NCBI GenBank assembly: GCA_030653505.1 | Contig: JAURZK010000036.1 | Location: 31,418 to 95,417 of the forward strand | Reading direction: 5' to 3' | DNA: 64,000 nt | Origin: Rubrivivax sp. | GTDB lineage: Bacteria > Pseudomonadota > Gammaproteobacteria > Burkholderiales > Burkholderiaceae_C | Shown here: piece by piece, positions 16,269-24,522 of the stretch | Numbering within the stretch: the first letter of the stretch is position 1 | Layout: each line of letters begins with the position of its first letter | Notes under the pieces: generated by a model | The model's database searches: none | What the model was told of the DNA's origin: nothing | The model's input: only the letters and a program-made list of their open reading frames with translations | Made by a program: the position numbers and the translations under genes

Positions 16269-16814
16269 ATGAAACACCCGCTCTTCTTTGCTCGCTGCGT
16301 GCTGACACTGGCCGTGGCCGCAGCACTGCCCACCGCGGCCCAAGACGCCGTCGACATGGGCCAGAGCGTGCCCGACGCCAAGGCCGTCGAAGAGGGCCTG
16401 TTCCCAGAGGATGCCTGCGAACAGCTCAAGGCCGCCGGCTTCAAGTGCATGGGCTTCAAGCCCGCGGTGCGCTACTCGCTGCCGGCCTCTTCGTTCAGGC
16501 TCGGTTCTGCCGAACTGCCCGACATGCTGAAGAAACAGCTCGAGGTCTTCGCCGAGGTGCTGAAGTCCAAGCGTGGCGCCAGCAAGGCCGTGCGCGTCGA
16601 AGGCCATGCCGATGCCTCGGGCGCCGCGGCCTTCAACATGCAGCTGTCGCAGAAGCGGGCCGAGGCGGTGCGCGACTACCTCGTGCACCTGGGCGCCGAC
16701 CCGACGCTGATCCTGCCGGTGGGCGTGGGCACCGCCGTGCCGAAGAACGCCAAGGACCCCTTCGCCGCCGAGAACCGCCGCGTCGAGATCGGCCGCGCCA
16801 CGCCGCCGTCCTGA
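16269..16814 (+). CDS. OmpA-family envelope protein
   Basis: Secreted or outer-membrane-associated protein of 181 residues. A signal peptide (FFARCVLTLAVAAALPTAAQ, cleavage near residue 25) is followed by a short linker with two cysteines. An OmpA-like peptidoglycan-binding domain comes next: EGHADASGAAAFN, the L-S-Q-K-RAEAVRDYLV helix and ENRRVEIG. ATG 16269 has an AGGAG ribosome binding site and starts directly at the signal peptide. It is the only plus-strand gene in this part of the T6SS locus, divergent from tssK and convergent with the DUF4280 gene. A peptidoglycan-anchoring accessory of the T6SS is plausible, but TssL already carries an OmpA domain, so an unrelated envelope role cannot be excluded. 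Confidence 0.87.
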   Translation: MKHPLFFARCVLTLAVAAALPTAAQDAVDMGQSVPDAKAVEEGLFPEDACEQLKAAGFKCMGFKPAVRYSLPASSFRLGSAELPDMLKKQLEVFAEVLKSKRGASKAVRVEGHADASGAAAFNMQLSQKRAEAVRDYLVHLGADPTLILPVGVGTAVPKNAKDPFAAENRRVEIGRATPPS

Positions 16815-16821
16815 CCGTCGC

Positions 16822-16855
16822 CCGCGGGACATCCCGCGGCCCCTGCACTCAGGGG
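16822..16855. terminator. Paired hairpins between convergent OmpA and DUF4280 genes
   Basis: Two adjacent perfect inverted repeats occupy the 34-base convergent gap: CCGCGGGA / TCCCGCGG at 16822-16839, and CCCCTG / CAGGGG at 16840-16855. The second spans the stop codon of the minus-strand gene. They could act as a bidirectional terminator, although no T-run is present. Confidence 0.55.
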
Positions 16856-17235
16856 ATCTGGTGCGTGACCTGGCCGGCCATGTTGATGCTGATGGTGCCG
16901 GCCCAGATGCACATCAGCTTCGAGCTGTCGTTGAGTGCCGGCGCACCGCACAGCAGCACGGTCGGCGCGCCCGGCATCCAGGGCGCCGGCGTGGCCGGTA
17001 TGCAGGGCATGGGTGTCAGCACGCCCAGCGCCGCCGCGGTGGCCGCCGCCACCATGGGGTTGGCCGGGCTGCGGCACATGCCGAAGGGCGGGATGTTCAT
17101 CATCGGCACGTGATCGAGGATGTTTGCCGCGATCATGTTGCTGGTCATCACGGTCTTCGGGGTCGGCACCAGCGTGCTCGGCGCCATGCCCTGCGAACAC
17201 TGCATCATGGCGCCCATGCAGACTTGCATAGCCAT
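16849..17235 (-). CDS. PAAR-like protein, DUF4280 family
   Basis: Protein of 128 residues matching the DUF4280/PAAR-like group: MAMQVCMGAMMQCSQG at the start, then NIPPFGMCRSPANP and PAPWMPGAPTVLL. Proteins of this type are predicted to cap the VgrG spike much as PAAR proteins do, sharpening the needle tip and sometimes carrying effectors. This one has no C-terminal toxin extension, so it would be a plain tip. ATG 17235 gives the canonical N-terminus; a longer upstream frame is not supported. It is the last gene of the minus-strand block vgrG - two unknown genes - tagH - phosphatase, 26 bases after the phosphatase start-side neighbour. No other PAAR protein is seen in the window, so it is probably the tip for the VgrG at 22409-24484 (inference). 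Confidence 0.88.
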   Translation of the reverse strand: MAMQVCMGAMMQCSQGMAPSTLVPTPKTVMTSNMIAANILDHVPMMNIPPFGMCRSPANPMVAAATAAALGVLTPMPCIPATPAPWMPGAPTVLLCGAPALNDSSKLMCIWAGTISINMAGQVTHQIP

Positions 17236-17261
17236 CGTCGTCTCCTTCGCGGCAGGTGGGG

Positions 17262-18023
17262 TCAGTCGCCCGGCGCGGCGCGGGTCCACACCGTCAATGC
17301 GCTGAAGTTGTCGTGGCTGGCCTTGTGGCTGGCGGCCTGACGCACCCGGGTGGCCAGTTCGCCGAGCCACGCGCCGGGGTTGGCGGCGGCGCCCAGGCTT
17401 GTTTCCAGCGTGTCGTCGTCGATGTACTCCCACAGCCCGTCGGTGCACAGCAGGAAGACATCGCGTGGCTGCACGTCGTGCCGTCCCTCCCCGGCGCTGA
17501 CTTCCAGCACTTCGGGCGCAATGCCCAGCGCCGAACGCAGTTCGCTGCGCTTGGGGTGGGTGCGCACCTGGTCGGCAGTGAGCACGCCGTTGTCGACCAG
17601 GCCCTGCACCAGGCTGTGGTCGCGAGTGCGGTCGAGCACCCGCCCGTCTCGGAACCAGTACATGCGTGAGTCGCCGGAGTGCGCCCAGTGCGCACGGTGC
17701 TCAACGAAGTCGATGACCAGGCAGACGACGGTGCTGTGCATGTCCTGACGCGGCGTGCCGGGCACACGTTCGCCGATGAGCACCTGGTTGGTGGTGCGCA
17801 GCAAGCCTTCCAGATCGGCTGCACGCTCGGAAGGCTGCAGGGAAAAGCGGCCGATCAGCTCCTGCACCGCCAGCCGTGATGCGATGTCGCCGCCGCCATG
17901 CCCGCCCGCACCGTCGGCCAGCACGCAGCACAGGTGGCGCTTCGAGTGCCAGTGGCCACAGGCGTCCTCGTTGTACTTGCGGCCGCCGCGGTCGGACATC
18001 AGGGCAACTTCCAAGGCCAGCAT
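17262..18023 (-). CDS. T6SS-linked PP2C phosphatase (PppA-like)
   Basis: Cytoplasmic metal-dependent Ser/Thr phosphatase of 253 residues. The PP2C motifs are complete: NED at residues 18-20, DGAGGHGGG at about 37-45, GDSRMYW, CTDGLWEYIDDD and HDNFSALTVW near the C-terminus. In P. aeruginosa, PppA reverses PpkA phosphorylation of Fha1 and resets T6SS assembly. The same antagonism with the kinase at 6970-8973 is inferred from the presence of kinase, FHA protein and TagF in the locus. It lies directly after tagH (31 bases) and before the DUF4280 gene, all on one strand. It differs clearly from the first PP2C protein of the window, so they are not recent duplicates. Confidence 0.92.
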   Translation of the reverse strand: MLALEVALMSDRGGRKYNEDACGHWHSKRHLCCVLADGAGGHGGGDIASRLAVQELIGRFSLQPSERAADLEGLLRTTNQVLIGERVPGTPRQDMHSTVVCLVIDFVEHRAHWAHSGDSRMYWFRDGRVLDRTRDHSLVQGLVDNGVLTADQVRTHPKRSELRSALGIAPEVLEVSAGEGRHDVQPRDVFLLCTDGLWEYIDDDTLETSLGAAANPGAWLGELATRVRQAASHKASHDNFSALTVWTRAAPGD

Positions 18024-18054
18024 GCGCAGCTCCTGACGCGTTCCTGGGGAAATC

Positions 18055-19809
18055 CTAGCGCGGCCCGGGCTCGCCGTGCAGGCGGTCGAGCTGGTCTTCG
18101 TAGGCCTTCCGGAAGGCCTTGCCGAAGAGCTCGTCGAAGTCGTCCTGGGCCTCGGACTGCAGCTGCGCGAAGAGCTCGGTGAAGCTTTCCCACAGCCGTG
18201 CCTTGCGCGTCGCCGGGATCAGGCTGTCGATGGCCGAACGTTTGCTCAGCTTGCCCTCGAGCTGCTGGGGGTCGAAACGCTGCAGCACACCTTCCAGCGC
18301 GGCGCGCATGCCGGCCATCACGCCCAGCTGGTGGGCGCGCAGATCGTCGAAGGCGTCGCGCACCGCCGCCGCGGGTGGCATGAAACCCGGCGCCGGCGGG
18401 CCCAGCAGGTGCTGGAGCGCGACCTCGACGCTGGGCGAGAACTTCAGCGGGTTGTTCTCGCGCGAGACGATCATCGTCATCTCGGCCCGCATCTCGCGCT
18501 TCAGTGCGGCGCGTGCCACCAGCAGTTCGACGGCGCCGCGGGTCGACTCGCGCAACAGCTGGCCCAGCAGTTGCATCGTCGCTGGGGTCAGCGCGTCCAG
18601 GCGCAGGCCGGGCACGCCCAGGCCGTCGAGCAGCGCGGCGAGCAGTTCGGCCTGGGCGGTGGCATCGGGCGCGTGGGCCGGTGTGGCGGACGGGCCGGTG
18701 ATGGCGGAGCGCGCCGCGACGGGTGGCACGGCGGACGGCACGGCGCCTCGTGCGGCGGGTAGTGCGGCGGCTGGTGCGGCGGCTGGTGCGGCGGGTGTGG
18801 CTGCAGGCAAGGCGGCTGACGGCACCACATCCCCTGCAGAGCCCGCACGCCGCACACCGGGGACGGTGAGCACGCGACCATCGCGCGGCGGGTCGTTCCA
18901 CGAGAACACCGCGCCCTGCGGCAGCGGCGCCGGCGCCGGCACCGGATGCACGGCCGGCAGGGACATGGGGGTGTTCAGTTCCGACGCGTGGTCGGCGCGG
19001 CTGGGCGGCATCAGCGTGGCGGTGCGCGCCAGCGACTGCAGCGCGTCGTCGTGCTGGTTTGTGTTGGGCGCGGCGCCCAGCGCCTGTGCCGCGCTGCCGC
19101 CCAACGGATCACCGGCGGTGGAGGCGCCGGACAGGCCAAAGAGGTCGTCGATGCTGTCACCACCCCCGGCAGGCAGGCCGGCGAAGGCGTCGCGCTGCGG
19201 CGCTGCCGCGGCGGGTGGCGTTTCGGCAGGGTCGGGTGCAAAGGGGTCCCAATCGTCGGGTATCTGCGCCTTGCCCGCTGCCGGCGCGGGCGGGGGCGCG
19301 GGGGCACGGGCCGGGGGTGGCGGCGCGACCCAGGGCGCCGGGCTCGGCGCCGGCCACATCGCCGTGTTCGACTGCGCCGCGCCGGGGCGGGCCGGCGCCG
19401 CGGCTGGGGGCCGCGCTGGCACGGGCGGTGCGGTCGCTGCGGCCAGCCCCAGCGGGGCCTCGCCGAACAGATCGGCAAAGGGGTCGGCGCTTCGGGGTGC
19501 CGCGGCGTCGGCGGCCTGCAGCACGTAGCCGCCGATCTGCAACTCGTCGCCGGGCTTCAGCGGGTGTTCACGGCCGGCACCCACAAGCTCGCCGTTGACG
19601 CTGATGGGGTTGCTGCCGTTGTCGACGACGCTGTAGCCACCGGCGCGGAACACGATGCGCGCATGCACACGCGAGATCGTGCGCTCGGGGTCGGGCAGCA
19701 CGAGCTGGTTGCTGTCGGCGCGGCCCACCGTGCCGCCGATTTCGTCGAACTGGGCCGAAAGACCGTCGACCGGCGCGCCGTTGTAGCTGAGCACCCTCAG
19801 CAGAATCAT
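18055..19809 (-). CDS. tagH: T6SS FHA-domain protein TagH (Fha)
   Basis: Cytoplasmic scaffold of 584 residues that recognises phosphothreonine in T6SS post-translational control. The N-terminal FHA domain (about 1-100) has GR at 29-30 and SRVH at 46-49, the residues that contact phosphothreonine. A long Pro/Ala-rich, low-complexity linker spans roughly residues 100-385. The C-terminal region is the type VI FHA-associated domain (about 395-584), including SVEVALQHLLGPPAPGFMPP and RAALEGVLQRFDP. ATG 19809 begins MILLRVLSYNG, the usual start; upstream codons add a non-conserved extension. Its likely partners are the phosphorylated N-termini of TssL and the kinase, both of which carry D-R-T-V-I-x-P motifs. 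Confidence 0.92.
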   Translation of the reverse strand: MILLRVLSYNGAPVDGLSAQFDEIGGTVGRADSNQLVLPDPERTISRVHARIVFRAGGYSVVDNGSNPISVNGELVGAGREHPLKPGDELQIGGYVLQAADAAAPRSADPFADLFGEAPLGLAAATAPPVPARPPAAAPARPGAAQSNTAMWPAPSPAPWVAPPPPARAPAPPPAPAAGKAQIPDDWDPFAPDPAETPPAAAAPQRDAFAGLPAGGGDSIDDLFGLSGASTAGDPLGGSAAQALGAAPNTNQHDDALQSLARTATLMPPSRADHASELNTPMSLPAVHPVPAPAPLPQGAVFSWNDPPRDGRVLTVPGVRRAGSAGDVVPSAALPAATPAAPAAAPAAALPAARGAVPSAVPPVAARSAITGPSATPAHAPDATAQAELLAALLDGLGVPGLRLDALTPATMQLLGQLLRESTRGAVELLVARAALKREMRAEMTMIVSRENNPLKFSPSVEVALQHLLGPPAPGFMPPAAAVRDAFDDLRAHQLGVMAGMRAALEGVLQRFDPQQLEGKLSKRSAIDSLIPATRKARLWESFTELFAQLQSEAQDDFDELFGKAFRKAYEDQLDRLHGEPGPR

Positions 19810-19875
19810 GCGGTGACTCCAAGACATACGGACATGACGCGCAGCATAGCCCGCGTACCGCATGACGCGGCCGAT

Positions 19876-20670
19876 TCAGCGGATGACATAGAAGCGCCCC
19901 TCGATGACGGCCAGGCGCACCGGCCAGACACGCCTTCCGCCCCCGGCCTGCGGGCTCTGCAGCGCAGGCTGGCCGTCGAGCGTCAGGCATTCGAGCAGGC
20001 GGCCGCCGGCCAACGGGCGCAGCAGCAGCGTATCGGCCTTGGGCATCACGGGCTGCAGTGGCGCCTTGGCATGCGCCTGCTGCACCTGCAGCCGCAGGCG
20101 GCCGACGTCGTCGGCCAGGTTGCGCTGGTAGGCCAGCGCCAGTTCCTCGAAGCGCAGGCGCGCGGCCAGCAGCAGCGGCTCGGGGTCGCCGCGCGCCAGT
20201 CCGAGTGCAATGCCCTGCAGGTAGCTGGCGACCGCGGCCAGCAGGTCGGGCGGCTGGGCGACCACAGGCGCGTCGAACCAGCGCCAGCGCGGGAAGGCAA
20301 TCGGCAGGTCGACGGTCTGGCGCAGCGTGGCCGGCACCTCGGTGACCTCGCCGGCCAGCGGCGCCCAGTCGATCTGCGCCAGGGTGCGCGCGTTTTCGGG
20401 GTGCGCCAGCTGGCCGATGCGCGGCAGCAGCAGGCGCAGGCTGGCGCCGCGCTGGCCGTCGCTGAGCAGCGGTGCGGGTGCGCCGGCCTGGCCGGGCGGC
20501 GGCGGCTGGATGAGCAACTGCAGTTCGTTGGCGCCGGCCAGCGTGTATTCGTGGATGGCCACGGTGACGGCGCCGGCCGCGGGGCCGCTGCGCGCCAGCG
20601 GCACGCCGTTGAGCCAGGCCTCGGCGGTGACGCCGACGCTGTCCAGCCGCAGCACGAGCAGGCGTTCCAT
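19876..20670 (-). CDS. Uncharacterised T6SS-locus protein, vgrG-linked
   Basis: I do not recognise this 264-residue protein. It has no signal peptide and no membrane segment. The N-terminal half looks beta-rich (RLDSVGVTAEAWLNGVPL, AVTVAIHEYTLAGANELQLL). A helical segment near residues 150-215 (AAVASYLQGIALGLARG, ELALAYQRNLADDVGRLRLQ) is followed by a beta-rich tail ending GRRVWPVRLAVIEGRFYVIR. Its ATG overlaps the stop codon of the upstream gene at 20670 by one base, so the two are almost certainly translated together. Position directly downstream of vgrG suggests an accessory role in spike loading or cargo handling, but this rests only on context. Confidence 0.75.
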   Translation of the reverse strand: MERLLVLRLDSVGVTAEAWLNGVPLARSGPAAGAVTVAIHEYTLAGANELQLLIQPPPPGQAGAPAPLLSDGQRGASLRLLLPRIGQLAHPENARTLAQIDWAPLAGEVTEVPATLRQTVDLPIAFPRWRWFDAPVVAQPPDLLAAVASYLQGIALGLARGDPEPLLLAARLRFEELALAYQRNLADDVGRLRLQVQQAHAKAPLQPVMPKADTLLLRPLAGGRLLECLTLDGQPALQSPQAGGGRRVWPVRLAVIEGRFYVIR

Positions 20671-22412
20671 CAGGCCAGGCTCCAGTCGAGCAGCGGCTGT
20701 TCCGCCCACAGCGGGTGGTTGAACTGCTGCACGCCGAGCACCGGGTCGACCAGCGCCAGGGGCAGGCTGGCGGCTTCCAGACGCAGCGTGGCGAACCATT
20801 CCCAGCCGCTACCGCCTGAGGTGCGCGGGCGCAGCCCCGCTTCGCCCACCAGCGCCCCGCTGCAGGGCCCCGTGGCCTGCAGCAGCGTGCCGGTGTCGGT
20901 GGCCAGCGGCGTGACTTCGGCGGTGAACGGCAAGCTGAAGCGGTGGCGCGCGGGCAGCAGCGTCGGCAGCAACGGGGGCTCGGCGGCTTCGCGGCGCAGT
21001 TGCAGCGACAGCGGCGCCGATGCGGCGCAGCGCAACATCAGCCGTGCGCGCCCGCCGCCCAGGGCGAGTTCGGCCTCCGCCTGCAACTCGGCTTGGCAGG
21101 CCTGAAGGTCGAGCGTCCCCACCAGGCGCATGAAAGCACGCCCGCCCAGGCCCGCCGGACCCAGGCACCAGCCCCAGGTGAGTGCGGCACGGCCGATCAG
21201 CAGCGCCAGCACGCCGTCGAGCCGCGCGGACGACAGCCCTTCCACGGCGGCGATGGTGGCCAACAGCTTCTGCAGCGCGGCATCGGTGGCGGGCTCCAGC
21301 CCCTGCTCGAACCCGCGGCGCAGTGGTGAGGCATCGCGCTCTATGCCGTCGCTTTCGAGCCGGCAGCCTGTGCTGCCGCGCAGCGCCGGGGGCTTGCCGG
21401 CGACGACCGGTTGTGCGGCGGCGGCCTGGCGCTGCAGTTCCAGCCACCACTGCGCCGCCGGCCAGGCCCACAGCGTGGTGGTCTGCGGGCCCAGGGCGTC
21501 GCCTTCGTCGCGCAGGCCGCAGACCTGCAGTTCCAGCTTGCAGAGTTCGGGCGAGGTCTCTTCGGCCACCGCGCTTGCGGGGCCTGCGGCGGGTTCGGCC
21601 TGGGCCAGCGTATGCACGGGCCAGCTGACGGCACGCGTCTCGTGACCGACCCAGCGCCACTGGCCGTGGCTGCCAGTGAAGTGCAGCGCCGGGTGCAGGT
21701 CGCCGTTGCACACGGCGTGGCTGCGCGAACGCAGCTGCAGCTTGGCCTGGGGTCGGGCGCCCGGTGCATGCGCCAGCACCGCCACCAGGCGCGGCAGTGG
21801 GTTGGCAGCGTCGACGCGCACCGGCGCCGGCGTTGGCAGGGGCACACGCTGCCAGGCGCCAGCCGCCAGCGTGTAGTGCTCGGCCACGGCGGGCTCGAGC
21901 ATCCGCAGTTCCAGCGCCTCCACGTCGCAAGCCAAGAGCGGCAGCACGGGCGCTTCGGCCGTGTGCAGCGCGCCGTGGCGACCCAGGTGGCCGAAGTGAT
22001 CGACGAGCCGCTGGTCGGCCGCCGCCAGCGCTTCGGGTGCGATGCGGGCATCGGGCAAGCGCTGCAGTTCGGCCAGCGAACGCCGCACCAGCTGGTGCAT
22101 CGTTGCCCACTCCCGTTCACGCGGCGCCGCGAGCAGGCCCTGCGCCCACTCGAAGCCGGGTTTGTCCTGGAAGCCCGGGCCCCAGACGAAACACAGGTTG
22201 GCGTAACGGGCCACGCTGGCGGCCAGCGTCAGGCCGCGCTGCAGCGCCTGTTGCGCGGCCAGCTCCACAAAGGCGAGGTGCTTGTCACCCAGCCGCGCCT
22301 GCATCGCCGGCCACTGCGCCACCAGGTGCTCGGCCAGCTGGTGCAGGAAGGCGGCCCAGGCCTCGGCCTCGCGGGCCTCGGTGTCGGGGGGCGGCATGCC
22401 GGGCGGCGTCAC
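20670..22412 (-). CDS. Uncharacterised T6SS-locus protein downstream of vgrG
   Basis: Large protein of 580 residues that I do not recognise. No signal peptide or membrane segment is visible. The N-terminal ~100 residues are helical, and the stretch LAASVARYANLCFVWGPGF loosely resembles the tail region of DUF4123-type VgrG adaptor proteins. The rest is mostly predicted beta structure, rich in Ala, Leu, Trp and Gln. Its start overlaps the vgrG stop by four bases and its stop overlaps the next gene by one base, so vgrG and both unknown genes form one tightly coupled unit. A VgrG chaperone or adaptor is a reasonable hypothesis; an effector is the main alternative. Homology searching is needed to decide. 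Confidence 0.75.
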   Translation of the reverse strand: MTPPGMPPPDTEAREAEAWAAFLHQLAEHLVAQWPAMQARLGDKHLAFVELAAQQALQRGLTLAASVARYANLCFVWGPGFQDKPGFEWAQGLLAAPREREWATMHQLVRRSLAELQRLPDARIAPEALAAADQRLVDHFGHLGRHGALHTAEAPVLPLLACDVEALELRMLEPAVAEHYTLAAGAWQRVPLPTPAPVRVDAANPLPRLVAVLAHAPGARPQAKLQLRSRSHAVCNGDLHPALHFTGSHGQWRWVGHETRAVSWPVHTLAQAEPAAGPASAVAEETSPELCKLELQVCGLRDEGDALGPQTTTLWAWPAAQWWLELQRQAAAAQPVVAGKPPALRGSTGCRLESDGIERDASPLRRGFEQGLEPATDAALQKLLATIAAVEGLSSARLDGVLALLIGRAALTWGWCLGPAGLGGRAFMRLVGTLDLQACQAELQAEAELALGGGRARLMLRCAASAPLSLQLRREAAEPPLLPTLLPARHRFSLPFTAEVTPLATDTGTLLQATGPCSGALVGEAGLRPRTSGGSGWEWFATLRLEAASLPLALVDPVLGVQQFNHPLWAEQPLLDWSLA

Positions 22413-24484
22413 GCCAACGGGTCGACAGGCAGTTCTGGCGCCTCGGGTGCGGCCGGATCGGTGGGCGCCACGGGGCTGGCACCGCTGCCCGAACCGGCGG
22501 CGCCGCCGGAGTTCACCTTGACCATCGCACCGGTGATCGAAACCCCGTCGGGCCCGAGCACGATGGACGAGCCTCCGGCCTTGATGGTGACCTGCATGCC
22601 GCCTTCGATGACCACGTTCATGCCACCCTTGAGGTGCACGTTCTGCGCTGCCTCGGCGCCGATGTTGCTGCCGATCTTCAGGTGCAGGTCGGTGGACGAC
22701 TTCATCGAGATCGCCGCCCCCGACTGCGCCGTGATGTCCTTGGCCGTCTTCAGGCTGTAGATGCCGTCGCCCTTGACGAGGATGTCCTTGGCCACCGTGG
22801 TGCTGTACTTGTCGTCGTACTTGCGGCTCACGGCCTTGGTGACGGTGAGGTGGTCGGTGCCCTCGACCTTGTGCTTGCGGTCGTTCTTGACGGTGCGGTG
22901 CTCGTCCTTGCCGACCAGCGTCTTCACCGTTTCCTTGACGAACTCGAGCTGGTCCTTCTGCGCGTGCAGCAGCACGTATTCACTGCCCTTGAGATCGTCG
23001 AAGCGCATCTCGTTGTGGTCGGCCACGGCCGCGCCCTGGCCCGACGACTTGCTGCGCATGGTGCTGACGGTCTTCTTGTTCGGCAGCGCGTAGGGCGGCA
23101 TCTGGTCGGCGTTGTAGACGCGGCCGGTGATGATGGGCTGGTCGGGGTCGCCCTCGAGGAAGTCGACCACCACCTCCTGCCCGATGCGCGGGTGCGAGAC
23201 GAAGCCGAAGCCCTTGCCAGCGGAGGGCTGCGAAACGCGGACGAAACAGGAGCTGTCGGCGTCCTTCTTGCCTTCGCGGTCCCAGTGGAACTGCAGCTTC
23301 ACGCGGCCGTACTTGTCGACGTAGATCTCCTCACCCGCTGGGCCCACGACGGTGGCCGTCTGTGGACCGGGCACGTGCGGCCGCGGTGTCAGGCGCGCCG
23401 GGCGGAAGGCGCCGATGGCCGAGGGAAAGGCGCTGAAGCTCAGCTCGTGTTCGGCCCCGGCCGTGGCGCCGGCTTCATACCCGGGCAGGCTCATCCTCAC
23501 CTGCGTCGACAGCACGATGTACTCGCGGTCCTGCGCCGGCATCGGATGGCCGCTCAGCGAGAACCGCGCCCCAGTGCACAGACGCCGCGAATTGGTCTGC
23601 CCCTCGGTGACGCTGAAGCGGGCCTGCTGTTCGTCGACCCCGCGCTTGGCGATGGTGGTCGCGGCGCCGACACCTTCGGAGACCTGACCATCGCCCTGGA
23701 TGTCGGCCGACAGACCCGCCGGGTAGTCGTAGACCGCGAGACTGGCATGGGCGTGCTGGCGCGTGACGGTGGCCGACTTCTCGAAGTTCTGCGTCGGGGC
23801 GATGAAGCTGAAGTCGCGCACGGTAACCTTGGTCGTCTGGATCTCCTGGCCCCACTGCCAGCGCTGGACGGTCTCGTCGGCGTGGCGGCTGTCCAGGAAA
23901 GGCAGCGTGCTCAGGCCGAGCAGGGTGACGTGCGGGCTCAGGCTGTCGGCCAGCACCATCGTGTGCTTGCCTTCCTCGTGCTTGAAGAAGTACGAAATGC
24001 CCTCCTCCTCCATCAGGCGGCTGACGAACTGGAAGTCGCTCTCGCGGTACTGGACGCGGAACTCGCGCTTGCGGTAGCTGCCGCTCAGGTTCAGTTCCAG
24101 CAGGCCGCCGTAGGGCGTGAGCACCTTCTTCAGCACGTCGGCAGGCAGCTGCTTCGAGAAGATGCGCGACTGCGCGCTGCGCGTGGCCAGCCAGAGCCAG
24201 GGCCGCAGCGTCAGGCGGTAGACGACGTTCGAATCGCGCACTTCCTCGAACCGCGCCGAGGTCACCAGCCCGTGGTAGATGCGCGCCGCCTGGCCGACGG
24301 TCTTCACCGTGACCTGCGCGGCCTGGCCCAGCAGCTTGTCGAAATCGATGGTGTCGGCGGGCCGGGCCACGGCCAGCACGGTGTACTCGAACAGGCGCGA
24401 GATCTCCTCGTGCCCCGACATCGACAGGAAGCGCAGGGGCACGCCGGCAGGCGGCTTCAGGTCGATGGAGATCAGGTCGGGCAT
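22409..24484 (-). CDS. vgrG: T6SS spike protein VgrG (TssI)
   Basis: Trimeric spike of the T6SS needle, 691 residues. The phage gp27-like N-terminal region begins DLKPPAGVPLRFLSMSGHE. The gp5-like OB-fold carries the VgrG hallmark VSQPSAGKGFGFVSHPRIGQ and EVVVDFLEGDPDQPIITGRVYN at about residues 415-455. A beta-helical DUF2345-type stretch follows, with repeated I-x-x-K-A-G-type turns (GGMNVVIEGGMQVTIKAGGS). The last ~35 residues are a Pro/Ala/Ser-rich tail with no recognisable enzymatic extension, so this is a structural VgrG rather than an evolved one. ATG 24484 gives the normal N-terminus. It follows the TPR-methyltransferase gene by 38 bases and overlaps the next gene by four bases. Confidence 0.95.
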   Translation of the reverse strand: MPDLISIDLKPPAGVPLRFLSMSGHEEISRLFEYTVLAVARPADTIDFDKLLGQAAQVTVKTVGQAARIYHGLVTSARFEEVRDSNVVYRLTLRPWLWLATRSAQSRIFSKQLPADVLKKVLTPYGGLLELNLSGSYRKREFRVQYRESDFQFVSRLMEEEGISYFFKHEEGKHTMVLADSLSPHVTLLGLSTLPFLDSRHADETVQRWQWGQEIQTTKVTVRDFSFIAPTQNFEKSATVTRQHAHASLAVYDYPAGLSADIQGDGQVSEGVGAATTIAKRGVDEQQARFSVTEGQTNSRRLCTGARFSLSGHPMPAQDREYIVLSTQVRMSLPGYEAGATAGAEHELSFSAFPSAIGAFRPARLTPRPHVPGPQTATVVGPAGEEIYVDKYGRVKLQFHWDREGKKDADSSCFVRVSQPSAGKGFGFVSHPRIGQEVVVDFLEGDPDQPIITGRVYNADQMPPYALPNKKTVSTMRSKSSGQGAAVADHNEMRFDDLKGSEYVLLHAQKDQLEFVKETVKTLVGKDEHRTVKNDRKHKVEGTDHLTVTKAVSRKYDDKYSTTVAKDILVKGDGIYSLKTAKDITAQSGAAISMKSSTDLHLKIGSNIGAEAAQNVHLKGGMNVVIEGGMQVTIKAGGSSIVLGPDGVSITGAMVKVNSGGAAGSGSGASPVAPTDPAAPEAPELPVDPLA

Positions 24485-24522
24485 GGTCGGTTCCGCTCAA
24501 GGCGAAGTGGCTGCGAAGGATG

